DNA of 23,872 bases, taken from the IMG/VR virus record IMGVR_UViG_3300006802_000571, positions 1 to 23,872 of that record. One strand, written 5' to 3'. The DNA is from a virus. The notes beneath the pieces were generated by a model, which worked only from the letters and a program-made list of their open reading frames with translations, did no database searches and was not told the DNA's origin. The number at the start of each line of letters is the position of its first letter. Position 1 is the stretch's first letter. Shown here one piece after another: positions 11,733 to 18,523 of this stretch. The translations under genes and the position numbers were made by a program.

Positions 11733-11763
11733 TACGGGTGCCCTCCGTAATAATAATTAGTCT

Positions 11764-13332
11764 CTACTGGTGGACAATGCTGTGGTTTGTGAGAAGAAGT
11801 GTTCCAGCTACTGATACAGCGTTCTTAAGAGCACATCTAGTGACCTTTGCTGGGTCAAGAACACCTGTTGCTTTAAGGTCTTCCTTTTCTCCGTTAGCAA
11901 AGTTGATACCTTCAAAGCCTTCGGTGTCCTCAACCTTTAGACGAACAACATCTGGGGATAAACCTGCGTTGGTAGCCATTGTTCTGAATGGCGCTTCCAG
12001 TGCTCTCTTGAAGATGGAAAATGCTGCTGCTTGTTCCTCAGTTGCAAAGTTTGGAGTGATGGTATTGGATACACGAAGCAGGGTCATCCCACCTCCAGGT
12101 ACGATTCCTTCTTGTTGTGCTGACCTGACTGCTTCCAAAGCATCCTCAATGCGATGCTTCTTCTCAATCATCTCTACTTCAGATGAAGCGCCAACACGGA
12201 TAATAGCAACACCAGAAGAGAGGCGAGTAACACGCTCTTGGAGTCGCCCTGCCTCATGGATGTCTTCAGTTTGTTGTATATCGACCTTGATACGCTCAAT
12301 GGTCTCATCAACTTTTTCATAGTCTCCTTCACCATCAACAACCGTAGTGGTGTTTTTGGTGATCTCCACACTTGCCGCCTTTCCAAAGTCAGTTAGAGAC
12401 ACTTCGGTTAATTTGTGCCCCAAAGACTGTTGAAAGAATTTAGCCCCTGTTGAGACTGCGAGGTCACTCATGATTGCTCTTCTCTCTTCTCCATAGCGAG
12501 GAGCTTTGACGGCTGCAACTTTCATTGAGCCCCGCATAGTATTCATAATTAGTGCAGCCAAAGCCTGACCTTCCACTTCTTCTGCAACAATTACGAATGG
12601 TCTGCCCTCACGTGCTGCTATCTCCAATGCAGGTAAAATTTGATTTACTTGATCCACCTTGGTATCAGTAATAAAGAACATTGGGTTCTCATATCGGCAC
12701 ACACCACGTCTTTCATCCGTAACAAACGCAGTGGCGGCATACCCACTATCAAAGCGAAAACCTTCTACCAAATCAAGGCTTGTCTCCAAAGAACGTGCTT
12801 CCTCAATAGTGATAGAACCATTCTTTCCTACTTTGTCTACTGCTGTTGCCACAAGCGTTCCAATAGTTTCGTCATTGTTCGCTGAAATGGTTGCAATGTG
12901 CTTTACATCTTCTGCTGAAGAAATAGGTTGTGCAATCTCCTCAATAACCTGAATAGCTTCTGTTAGGCATTGCTCTAAGCCACGCTTGATTTCGATTGGA
13001 GAAGTTCCCGAGGCGATGTGCTTGTTTGCTTGGACAAGAATCTCTCTTGCTAGAACAGTAGAAGTTGTAGTTCCATCTCCTGCTTCTGCGTTAGTCATTG
13101 CTGATACTTGCTTTACTACTTCTGCTCCCGCATTCATGTGTGGGTCTTCAAAGCTGACGTTCTGTGCTACAGTGACGCCATCCTTAGTTACAAATGGGCG
13201 CCTATCCTTTTGATGGATAAGAACATTCTGTCCTTTGGGTCCGAGTGTTGTTGCTACGTAATCCGCAAGAGTGTTTACGCCGTCAAGAACCTTGTTGCGG
13301 AGTTCGGTTCCGTGGCTTAGTTGTGTGGTCAT
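11764..13332 (-). CDS. groEL: phage-encoded chaperonin GroEL (Hsp60)
   Basis: A 522-residue group I chaperonin that folds proteins inside a double-ring ATPase chamber. Conserved blocks: TTLGPKGQNV (28-37), TKDGVTVA (49-56), EAGDGTTTSTVLA with the ATPase Asp86, the apical VIVAEEVEGQALAALIMN and KAPRYGEERRAIMSDLA, and the distal EDALEAVRSAQQEGIVPGGG. It ends at TLLLTNHSIVHQ and lacks the flexible GGM repeat tail of bacterial GroEL (about 548 residues). No GroES gene is visible here, so it may use the host co-chaperonin or work without one. The ATG at 13332 has GCGAGG upstream and its own strong promoter. It probably assists folding of phage capsid or tail proteins. Confidence 0.96.
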   Translation of the reverse strand: MTTQLSHGTELRNKVLDGVNTLADYVATTLGPKGQNVLIHQKDRRPFVTKDGVTVAQNVSFEDPHMNAGAEVVKQVSAMTNAEAGDGTTTSTVLAREILVQANKHIASGTSPIEIKRGLEQCLTEAIQVIEEIAQPISSAEDVKHIATISANNDETIGTLVATAVDKVGKNGSITIEEARSLETSLDLVEGFRFDSGYAATAFVTDERRGVCRYENPMFFITDTKVDQVNQILPALEIAAREGRPFVIVAEEVEGQALAALIMNTMRGSMKVAAVKAPRYGEERRAIMSDLAVSTGAKFFQQSLGHKLTEVSLTDFGKAASVEITKNTTTVVDGEGDYEKVDETIERIKVDIQQTEDIHEAGRLQERVTRLSSGVAIIRVGASSEVEMIEKKHRIEDALEAVRSAQQEGIVPGGGMTLLRVSNTITPNFATEEQAAAFSIFKRALEAPFRTMATNAGLSPDVVRLKVEDTEGFEGINFANGEKEDLKATGVLDPAKVTRCALKNAVSVAGTLLLTNHSIVHQ

Positions 13333-13358
13333 TATGCCTCGCTTTCATTGATAGTTAT

Positions 13359-13386
13359 ATAATAACACACTTTTTAGGTTTGTCAA
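13359..13386 (-). promoter_or_regulatory. groEL promoter (sigma-70-type, extended -10)
   Basis: TTGACA (13386-13381), 16-base spacer, TATTAT (13364-13359) preceded by TGT. Predicted +1 is near 13352, giving a 20-base leader with GCGAGG before the ATG at 13332. There is no CIRCE-type inverted repeat and no SD-sequestering hairpin comparable to that of hsp20. Confidence 0.82.
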
Positions 13387-13392
13387 GGGGTT

Positions 13393-14850
13393 TTATTCAG
13401 CAGCTTCACTTTGTTCTACGGCTGAGATTGCTTCGTCTGTTGCTTCTTTGAGTGAAGCAAGGTCTTGTGTTGCTGCAAGAGCATATTCTTTTCTAGCATC
13501 ACCGTCTTGCGTACCTAGGAAATACTTCGAAACATTATCGTTAAATCTGCCAAGAAAGGTATATACTGGTGTAATCGTTTTTCTCATTATATCTCCATAA
13601 AGTAGCCACGTTTTCTTTAGTTGTTCATCTCCCAATAAAACATATGCTATTTCTCTTTCATTCGCAATGTTCTTTGCTTGTTGTGGAGTAAATTCGAATT
13701 GCTCTTTCTTGATATAGCCACGTGTTTGGCGAAGAGCATCTATTATTTGTTGCTTATCTCCCGTTTTTATCGCCTCTTGAACGGCATTGAATTGAGTAGC
13801 AGAGCCAAAAAGCCTTGTTGCTTTGACACTCTTTGTATAGTCCTCCTCTGAGTAACCTATGATAGCAGGTGGTAAATCTTCCGCTGTATCTATAATAGAC
13901 ATCAATCTATCTTTGTCTGTTCTTAACGAAAAGTTTGCTTTTTTATCTACTTTTTGTGAAAAATTCACTTGAAACGCTCTATCGCCCAAGTCCTGTAGTT
14001 GTGCAATAAGTTCTTCTTTGTTTTTCACTTTCATTGTTTTCTTTGCGAACTTCTTGAACGGGTCATAAAAAACCTGAATGTAGTTCTCCAGAGTAATCTC
14101 AAACTCACTAAAAAGAAGACTATCTGAAGCACCTGAACCAGAGCGACGGGCATCCAGATATACAACATGGTCTCTACCTCCAGCAAAGTGCTCTACCATG
14201 TTTCTCCACGATCCTTTTACAGCTGTTGTTGGATTGAGAAGCTTAAGGGAGTATTCTTTATCCCCCAACTGAACGTCCGTAATAGGCTTACCTGTTGCAT
14301 CGTCTTCATCTCCGACATCAGTAATTTGCACTGAGCCTTTCCCGAATAGCCCTGCCAAAAACCCTTCAAAGATAAAGCCGCCGGCGGCTTCAGTAAATTG
14401 CGCCAAAATAGTGCTCAACACTTCCAAGACCACCATGGTAGAAAGTATGTCGCCAACTGAGGCAAGCTGAACTTTGCCCGTTGCAACATTGTTGATATGG
14501 TTCAGCTTTTCTTCAAGAGTGCTACCTGGAATACTATTTGTGAAACTCTCTATAATCTGTCTGTCTCTGGACTCTGGGACTCCCCAATCTTCTGAAATTC
14601 TAAGCTTCGGCAAACCCAGACGAATTTCTTCTGAAGACGGCTCATCCTGTTCGTTTATTTCTACATTTTCTAATAATCTGGAGCTGGCCCTGCTATAATC
14701 AATTCCTGAGAAAATCTCGAACAAGGTATTTTGAAAGAAGTTGTCCGAAAGTATAGAGCGTTGTTGTTCTGTTAGCTTGTTTTCTTGCTCTTTCCAAACT
14801 TCTTCGAAAAGTGTAAATAGATCGTTTTTGGTTGTAATAGTATTTGACAT
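13393..14850 (-). CDS. hypothetical protein (485 aa), probable phage structural protein with a possible PD-(D/E)XK-like core
   Basis: A 485-residue protein with a strong GGGAGGAG SD before ATG 14850. The N-terminal third is helical and acidic. A Gly-rich hydrophobic block (GGFIFEGFLAGLFGKG, about 157-172) is followed by KPITDVQLGDKEYSLKLLNP (188-207) and HVVYLDARRS. Helix-borne Glu162, Asp192 and Lys203 in a strand mimic the E, D and xK positions of PD-(D/E)XK nuclease folds; the xK doublet reads SLK, so catalysis is doubtful. The C-terminal half is helical with charged segments and an acidic tail. Similar architectures occur in virion-annotated proteins of large marine phages as I recall them; this is a recollection, not a search. 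Confidence 0.75.
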   Translation of the reverse strand: MSNTITTKNDLFTLFEEVWKEQENKLTEQQRSILSDNFFQNTLFEIFSGIDYSRASSRLLENVEINEQDEPSSEEIRLGLPKLRISEDWGVPESRDRQIIESFTNSIPGSTLEEKLNHINNVATGKVQLASVGDILSTMVVLEVLSTILAQFTEAAGGFIFEGFLAGLFGKGSVQITDVGDEDDATGKPITDVQLGDKEYSLKLLNPTTAVKGSWRNMVEHFAGGRDHVVYLDARRSGSGASDSLLFSEFEITLENYIQVFYDPFKKFAKKTMKVKNKEELIAQLQDLGDRAFQVNFSQKVDKKANFSLRTDKDRLMSIIDTAEDLPPAIIGYSEEDYTKSVKATRLFGSATQFNAVQEAIKTGDKQQIIDALRQTRGYIKKEQFEFTPQQAKNIANEREIAYVLLGDEQLKKTWLLYGDIMRKTITPVYTFLGRFNDNVSKYFLGTQDGDARKEYALAATQDLASLKEATDEAISAVEQSEAAE

Positions 14851-14870
14851 GATAAAACTCCTCCCAATAA

Positions 14871-15602
14871 TTAGATAATTTCGTCCGCAATACCCATTTT
14901 TATTGCTTCTTCGGCGGAGATGTAAATGTCCTTCTGGGTCTTTAGGAGCTTCTTTATCTTGTTTGGTGTGAGCTTAGTGTAAGAAGCAAGTGTTTCAATG
15001 TATCTTTCTTGAACCCACTTGATTTCTTCTAGTTCGTTCTCCATTGAGAAGATGGTGCCATGTGAACCAGCCATCACGTTGTGAAGCATGATGCGGCAGT
15101 TGCGACCAACCTTACGCTTTCCTTTGGTTCCCGCAGCGAGAATAGGCACACCAGCGGACATAACCTTGCCGATACCAAATGTTTCAATGTCGCAGGTTCG
15201 TTCTTTTACCATATCCATTACGTCAAGCATAGAAAACATGTCTGATGCTGTGCCACCATGTGTTGAAACCATCATTGCGATAGAACGAGCCATAATGATA
15301 CGCTCCCCATCTGGGTCATCTGGGTCTGCTGGGGCAACAGCATGTGATGTACTCTCCAAGTAAAGCAGTGCTGCAACAACATCTGCTCCCTTTTGCTCTG
15401 AAATGTCACCATAAAGGTTTATGGTTCTTAGTTCTGGCTCTGGTGGGAGTGAAGGCTGCTGAATGTTATTTACAATAACGATTTGCTTGTCGTCTTGTTC
15501 GTGAGCCTCCATTGAAATCCCTTCTAGAAGGTCAATCTTTTCTTTTTTATCTTTCTTTTTCTTCTTCGCAATTTGCGGGAATGTTGAAACTCTTGTAATC
15601 AT
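14871..15602 (-). CDS. clpP: ClpP-like serine protease (S14 family)
   Basis: A 243-residue ClpP-fold protease with an intact triad: Ser149 in FGIGKVMSAGVPILAAGTKG, His174 in CRIMLHNVMAG and Asp225 in KTQKDIYISAEEAIKMGIAD. An N-terminal basic stretch (AKKKKKDKKEK) and an acidic, Pro-rich insertion (about 84-104, ADPDDPDGE) set it apart from bacterial ClpP (about 200 residues). S14 enzymes in phages can be prohead maturation proteases or can replace or modify host ClpP. The neighbouring probable structural gene favours a capsid-related role, while groEL and hsp20 nearby leave proteostasis open. The ATG overlaps the upstream stop as ATGA and has GAGAGAGG upstream. Confidence 0.93.
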   Translation of the reverse strand: MITRVSTFPQIAKKKKKDKKEKIDLLEGISMEAHEQDDKQIVIVNNIQQPSLPPEPELRTINLYGDISEQKGADVVAALLYLESTSHAVAPADPDDPDGERIIMARSIAMMVSTHGGTASDMFSMLDVMDMVKERTCDIETFGIGKVMSAGVPILAAGTKGKRKVGRNCRIMLHNVMAGSHGTIFSMENELEEIKWVQERYIETLASYTKLTPNKIKKLLKTQKDIYISAEEAIKMGIADEII

Positions 15603-15847
15603 AGTACCTCTCTCATTTCTAATTGTTTTATAATAGTATCAGATTTTATAAAGTCAGTCAAGTCATTTTCTGTGGTAAAGACTCTTTCAAATACATAGAT
15701 GTCTTCCATAGTTTTTGGGACATAACCATAAGAAACACATTGCCATCCTGGTAAGATTCTTTGTATTTCTGTTTGTCCTATTTTGGTTTTAATTTGTAGC
15801 TTTACTACATTTTCTTGTGTCCAGTAATCAGCTTTTATCCTTTCCAT
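15599..15847 (-). CDS. small hypothetical protein (82 aa)
   Basis: I start at ATG 15847 (MERIKADYWTQENV), with GAGGG eight bases upstream; a TTG 24 bases earlier would give 90 residues. It overlaps the end of the preceding membrane protein by 20 bases. It has strand-rich segments (VVKLQIKTKIG, CVSYGYVPKTMEDIYVFERV) and a C-terminal helix (DLTDFIKSDTIIKQLEM). There are no recognised motifs. The clpP promoter lies inside this gene. Confidence 0.62.
   Translation of the reverse strand: MERIKADYWTQENVVKLQIKTKIGQTEIQRILPGWQCVSYGYVPKTMEDIYVFERVFTTENDLTDFIKSDTIIKQLEMREVL
15633..15661 (-). promoter_or_regulatory. clpP promoter inside the preceding gene
   Basis: TTGACT (15661-15656), 17-base spacer, TACTAT (15638-15633) preceded by TGA (extended -10). 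Predicted +1 is near 15626, a 24-base leader with GAGAGAGG before the clpP ATG at 15602. Confidence 0.75.
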
Positions 15848-16223
15848 CCATAAGCCCTCGCATTTTTTCAATGAAGGTTCGTGCTTCGGTCCAAGTGCTG
15901 TACTTTATGTATTTCCTTCCTTCCTCTGGTATTGCCCGAATAAGGACAAGGAGGTAAAGGTTCATAAACAACTCGACCTTCTCACTCTCCTTCTGTAAAT
16001 ACTCTTGGTTTTCGGGTTCTTCTGGGTTTTTTATTTGTCCTGTTATAAATTCAAGTGTCCCGAGATGAACGGAATGCACTGAATCCAGCATTTGAAGCAC
16101 AACAGCGGACAAATAAATGTAAAACTTTCTTTGCTTATTCTTTTGGTCAAAATAAAAAATAGCTTGTGAGAGAATAACCCCCGCAAAGAACATTATGGTG
16201 GAGTAGATTTGTATTTCATTCAT
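15828..16223 (-). CDS. membrane-anchored hypothetical protein (131 aa)
   Basis: Begins MNEIQIYSTIMFFAGVILSQ: an N-terminal hydrophobic segment (about 6-26) that could be a membrane anchor. A second moderately hydrophobic stretch follows (YIYLSAVVLQML), then a largely helical, charged soluble part (NPEEPENQEYLQKESEKVEL, ARTFIEKMRGLMDG). There is no signal-peptidase site of note and no family. The ATG at 16223 has no SD and sits at the predicted +1 of a consensus promoter, so a leaderless mRNA is predicted. Confidence 0.7.
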   Translation of the reverse strand: MNEIQIYSTIMFFAGVILSQAIFYFDQKNKQRKFYIYLSAVVLQMLDSVHSVHLGTLEFITGQIKNPEEPENQEYLQKESEKVELFMNLYLLVLIRAIPEEGRKYIKYSTWTEARTFIEKMRGLMDGKDKS

Positions 16224-16229
16224 GCTATT

Positions 16230-16258
16230 ATTATAGCACCTTTCTTTGTCGTAGTCAA
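16230..16258 (-). promoter_or_regulatory. near-perfect sigma-70 promoter predicted to give a leaderless mRNA
   Basis: TTGACT (16258-16253), 17-base spacer, TATAAT (16235-16230) preceded by TGC. Seven bases below the -10 is 16223, the A of the ATG. It lies directly after the terminator of the acidic protein gene. Confidence 0.87.
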
Positions 16259-16260
16259 CA

Positions 16261-16301
16261 AAATAAAAAGCCCCAGTGACCCGAAAGGGTATGGAGCTTT
16301 T
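16261..16301 (-). terminator. Rho-independent terminator after the acidic repeat protein
   Basis: Minus strand: AAAAGCTCC (16301-16293) pairs with GGGGCTTTT (16275-16267), then a small internal loop and a top stem ACCC/GGGT (16289-16286 with 16281-16278) around TTTC. The run TTTTTATTTT follows. The U-tract is followed at once by the -35 box of the next promoter. Confidence 0.85.
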
Positions 16302-16326
16302 GTAAGTGATAACGTATTATTTTATC

Positions 16327-16875
16327 TTACTTTCTGTTCTTGAGCTTCTCAGCAACAAGTCTTTTGGTAACTCTTTTGAGCACTTCGTTTACGAGAGCGT
16401 CTTGGTCGAGTTCCTCTTCCATCATCTCTTCGTCTTCTGGGGCTTCTTCTTCTGCACCAAGATCCATGTCCATCTCTGGCTCTTCAGCTGGTGCCTCTTC
16501 TGCTCCGCCCATAGCTGCTGCAAGTCTTTCGCCAAGAGAGATAAGAAGCTTTGCTTCTTCTTCGGTAAGACTCATGTCAGCGGCGCCCATTTCTGGCTCT
16601 GCGTCCATATCCATCTCTGGCTCAGCATCCATGTCTCCCATGTCGTCTTCTGCGCCAAGCTCAGCGTCCATTTCCATCTCTTCTTCTTCTGCTTCTTCGA
16701 TGGTCTCTTCCTCTTCTACTACTGCCTCTTCCATCTTATCTTCTTCGTCTGCCTTTGCAGGGGGTTTACTACCATAACCCATTTCGTTGACGAAGTTGTC
16801 GCTGAAAGCGTCTGTGTTCGCCAACTTCATGAAGCGACGGATTGTGTTTTCTGCTAATAGTTTGTTATCACTCAT
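16327..16875 (-). CDS. highly acidic, Met/Glu/Asp-repeat protein (182 aa), possible prohead core/scaffold-like
   Basis: It opens MSDNKLLAENTIRRFMKLAN and closes with a basic helix (VNEVLKRVTKRLVAEKLKNR). Between them lies a very acidic, low-complexity region built from short repeats (DMDAEPEMDMDAEPEM) flanked by a helix (SLTEEEAKLLISLGERLAAA). The LLAENTIRRFMKLA start is, as I recall, shared by small structural or prohead-core proteins of large marine phages. The acidic middle could act as an internal-core spacer, with the basic helix binding DNA or capsid. The ATG at 16875 follows AAAAGGAG; a terminator follows the stop. No convincing -35 was found in 16876-16936. Confidence 0.8.
   Translation of the reverse strand: MSDNKLLAENTIRRFMKLANTDAFSDNFVNEMGYGSKPPAKADEEDKMEEAVVEEEETIEEAEEEEMEMDAELGAEDDMGDMDAEPEMDMDAEPEMGAADMSLTEEEAKLLISLGERLAAAMGGAEEAPAEEPEMDMDLGAEEEAPEDEEMMEEELDQDALVNEVLKRVTKRLVAEKLKNRK
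16587..16632 (-). repeat. 24-bp tandem repeat encoding an 8-residue acidic unit
   Basis: Two near-identical 22-base blocks (16587-16608 and 16611-16632) spaced 24 bases apart encode MDAEPEMD-type units. Further degenerate copies lie nearby (around 16465 and 16660). The repeat is in frame and expands the acidic linker of the protein. Confidence 0.7.
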
Positions 16876-16936
16876 TTTATAATTCTCCTTTTGAAAGTAG
16901 TGATTAGTGTAATAATACAGTTATAAATAGTTATTT

Positions 16937-17194
16937 TTATTCTGAAAGGTCAAAATTTATTCGCTTGCAAAGCTTCTTCATTGCTTCCTTTTCAATCTGT
17001 GAAACTCTAACTAGTGAAATCTTCATTCTTTTGGCGACTTCTTCTAGTGTCATCTTTCCATTATGGTAAATAGATACAAGCGAACAATTTTGGTCTCCAT
17101 CGTAATCTATCCACATTCTGCAACTGCTTTTAGCGCAGCTTTTCTTGTCCCTCATACACTCTTTCGAGCAACTTGGTAGTTCATCATCAATCAT
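16937..17194 (-). CDS. cysteine-rich protein with sigma-70 region 4 HTH (85 aa)
   Basis: The C-terminal half (MTLEEVAKRMKISLVRVSQI then EKEAMKKL, about 48-75) is a textbook sigma-70 region 4.2 helix-turn-helix, the part that recognises -35 DNA. The N-terminal half carries Cys9, 13, 20, 25 and 37, spaced so that they may bind a metal or cluster (CSKECMRDKKSCAKSSCRMW). Regions 2 and 3 are absent, so it cannot replace a full sigma factor. It could be a transcription regulator that docks on RNA polymerase or on -35-like sites. It overlaps the upstream gene by eight bases. Confidence 0.78.
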   Translation of the reverse strand: MIDDELPSCSKECMRDKKSCAKSSCRMWIDYDGDQNCSLVSIYHNGKMTLEEVAKRMKISLVRVSQIEKEAMKKLCKRINFDLSE

Positions 17195-17522
17195 AGTCTT
17201 TTAAATCCATTTCAATTAAATCAAATATATTTTCTTTGTCAGAGTCTGTAATCCCGAGTTGTTCCATAATGCTATGACCCTCCTCTGCATCCTTGTAGGC
17301 TCTGTTTAGTTTTCTTTTGCCCATTGCTTTGGCATTTTCTTTTACTTTATAAATAACCTTTAGCATATCAGGGTCATTCTCAAGATAGAGTTTGGCTATC
17401 CCAGCGAACCAACTAACTTGCGTAAGGTTATCGTTTCTTATCTTAAGCTTTATGTCAACTGATGTCTTTTCGTATGCTGAAAAGGTTATAGTAACAACTT
17501 TTTGTGGCTCATGTTCTTTCAT
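17187..17522 (-). CDS. hypothetical protein (111 aa)
   Basis: The ATG at 17522 overlaps the IMPDH/GMPR stop as ATGA. The protein begins with a strand-rich part (KVVTITFSAYEKTSVDIKLK), followed by helices (VSWFAGIAKLYLENDPDMLK, KRKLNRAYKDAEEGHSIMEQ) and an acidic end (NIFDLIEMDLKDYD). No motif is recognised. Its position next to a sigma-region-4 protein suggests that the two could work together on transcription, but that is only a neighbourhood argument. Confidence 0.68.
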   Translation of the reverse strand: MKEHEPQKVVTITFSAYEKTSVDIKLKIRNDNLTQVSWFAGIAKLYLENDPDMLKVIYKVKENAKAMGKRKLNRAYKDAEEGHSIMEQLGITDSDKENIFDLIEMDLKDYD

Positions 17523-18523
17523 CTTGTTAGAATGTGCGTAAAGCTTTCTTTCATTCCCGCTTGGGTTTGTTGAACCATCTGTGCTTTAGTTCTGAACTCT
17601 TTTACTGTTCTAGCTCCAGAATAAGATAATCCAGACCTAATGTTTTGTGACAACATAGAGAGCACTCTCTCAACTGAGCCCTTATAAGGAATGGTAGTGG
17701 AGACACCCTCTAGTGAATTAGCAGTTCCCTTCCAGTCGATCTGCGCTTCTGCGGAAGCCATACCACGATAAACCTTATATTGCTTTCCATCATTGCTTTG
17801 GAATACTTGTCCTGGAGATTCCTTTGTACCCGCCAGCAAGGAACCGAGCATAACAAAGTCTGCTCCTGCGGCAAAGCACTTCACAGCATCTCCCGCTGTC
17901 TTGATGCCGCCATCAGCAACTATCAAGCTTTTCCTAGCAACACCCGCAGACAATATAACTGAATGCAAAGTAGGAATACCATGTCCAGTTTGAATACGAG
18001 TGCTGCAAATACTACCGCCGCCAACTCCAACCCTGATAACATCTGTCCCCCAATCTTCTAAATCTGAAAACGCTTCTGCTGTTGCTACGTTTCCAGCCAT
18101 CAATACAATGTTGTCTCCAAACTTATTTTTGATAGACTCAACAGCTTCTTTGACACTAATGTGGTGTCCGTGTGCTACGTCAACACACAATAGGAAAGCA
18201 CCATTCTCAACCAGTGCTTCTGCCCTTTCCATGAAATCACCAGTCACGCCAATGGCAGCACCTGTTGTTTTTGATTCTGCTTGGCGCAGCATCGCTACTT
18301 GTTCTTCAATAGTATTATATCTATGAAGAACTCCAATACCTCCGTGAGCGTCCATAGTCCGAACCATTTCTGGTCCAGTGACTGTATCCATCGGAGAAGA
18401 GATGATAGGCAGTTGAAACTGTTTACCACCCATCTCTGAAGTTAGGTCCACTTCCTTTCTTGACTTAATATCTGACATTTGCGGAATAAGCAAAATGTCA
18501 TCAAATGATAACGTCTTCTGCAT
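17519..18523 (-). CDS. IMP dehydrogenase / GMP reductase family enzyme without CBS domains
   Basis: A 334-residue (beta/alpha)8 barrel. The catalytic loop GVGGGSICSTRIQTG contains Cys173. The phosphate-binding VADGGIKTAGD (202-212) and GSLLAGTKESPG (227-238), the flap-side YRGMASAEAQ and the closing EGV...PYKGSV all fit the IMPDH/GMPR superfamily. IMPDH makes XMP from IMP; GMPR makes IMP from GMP. The lack of the regulatory CBS pair is GMPR-like in size, but the C-terminal SGLSYSGARTVKEF and AGMKES pattern is closer to IMPDH, so I leave the direction open. It would tune guanine nucleotide supply for phage DNA synthesis. The start at ATG 18523 has GAGGA upstream and its own promoter. Confidence 0.93.
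   Translation of the reverse strand: MQKTLSFDDILLIPQMSDIKSRKEVDLTSEMGGKQFQLPIISSPMDTVTGPEMVRTMDAHGGIGVLHRYNTIEEQVAMLRQAESKTTGAAIGVTGDFMERAEALVENGAFLLCVDVAHGHHISVKEAVESIKNKFGDNIVLMAGNVATAEAFSDLEDWGTDVIRVGVGGGSICSTRIQTGHGIPTLHSVILSAGVARKSLIVADGGIKTAGDAVKCFAAGADFVMLGSLLAGTKESPGQVFQSNDGKQYKVYRGMASAEAQIDWKGTANSLEGVSTTIPYKGSVERVLSMLSQNIRSGLSYSGARTVKEFRTKAQMVQQTQAGMKESFTHILTR

Noticed and set aside
11738-11752. Short inverted repeat ACGG...CCGT around the SD of the 89-aa gene
   Set aside because: A four-base stem with the SD in its loop is too weak to call a regulator.
11693-12322. 209-aa plus-strand ORF
   Set aside because: It lies wholly opposite groEL and the 89-aa gene. The Ser/Arg-rich product has no domains, and groEL is certain on the minus strand.
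13333-13392. A terminator or CIRCE element before groEL
   Set aside because: No stable hairpin with U-tract and no TTAGCACTC-type inverted repeat; the 60 bases contain only the promoter and SD leader.
16340-16777. 145-aa plus-strand Ser-rich ORF
   Set aside because: Low-complexity shadow of the acidic repeats in another frame.
16306-16857. 183-aa plus-strand ORF, rich in Phe, His and Cys
   Set aside because: It is the antisense shadow of the acidic repeat protein; its composition is what GAA/GAT-rich codons give on the other strand, and it has no SD.
7696-16930. TATAAATAG at 7696, 9703 and 16922, resembling T4 late promoters (TATAAATA)
   Set aside because: All three read on the plus strand, opposite to every gene, and a further copy at 17348 lies in coding sequence. 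On the minus strand they read TATTTATA, which is not the late consensus.
17430-17458. TTGACA at 17458-17453 inside the 111-aa gene
   Set aside because: The sequence 16-18 bases downstream (AACGAT/ACGATA) is a poor -10.
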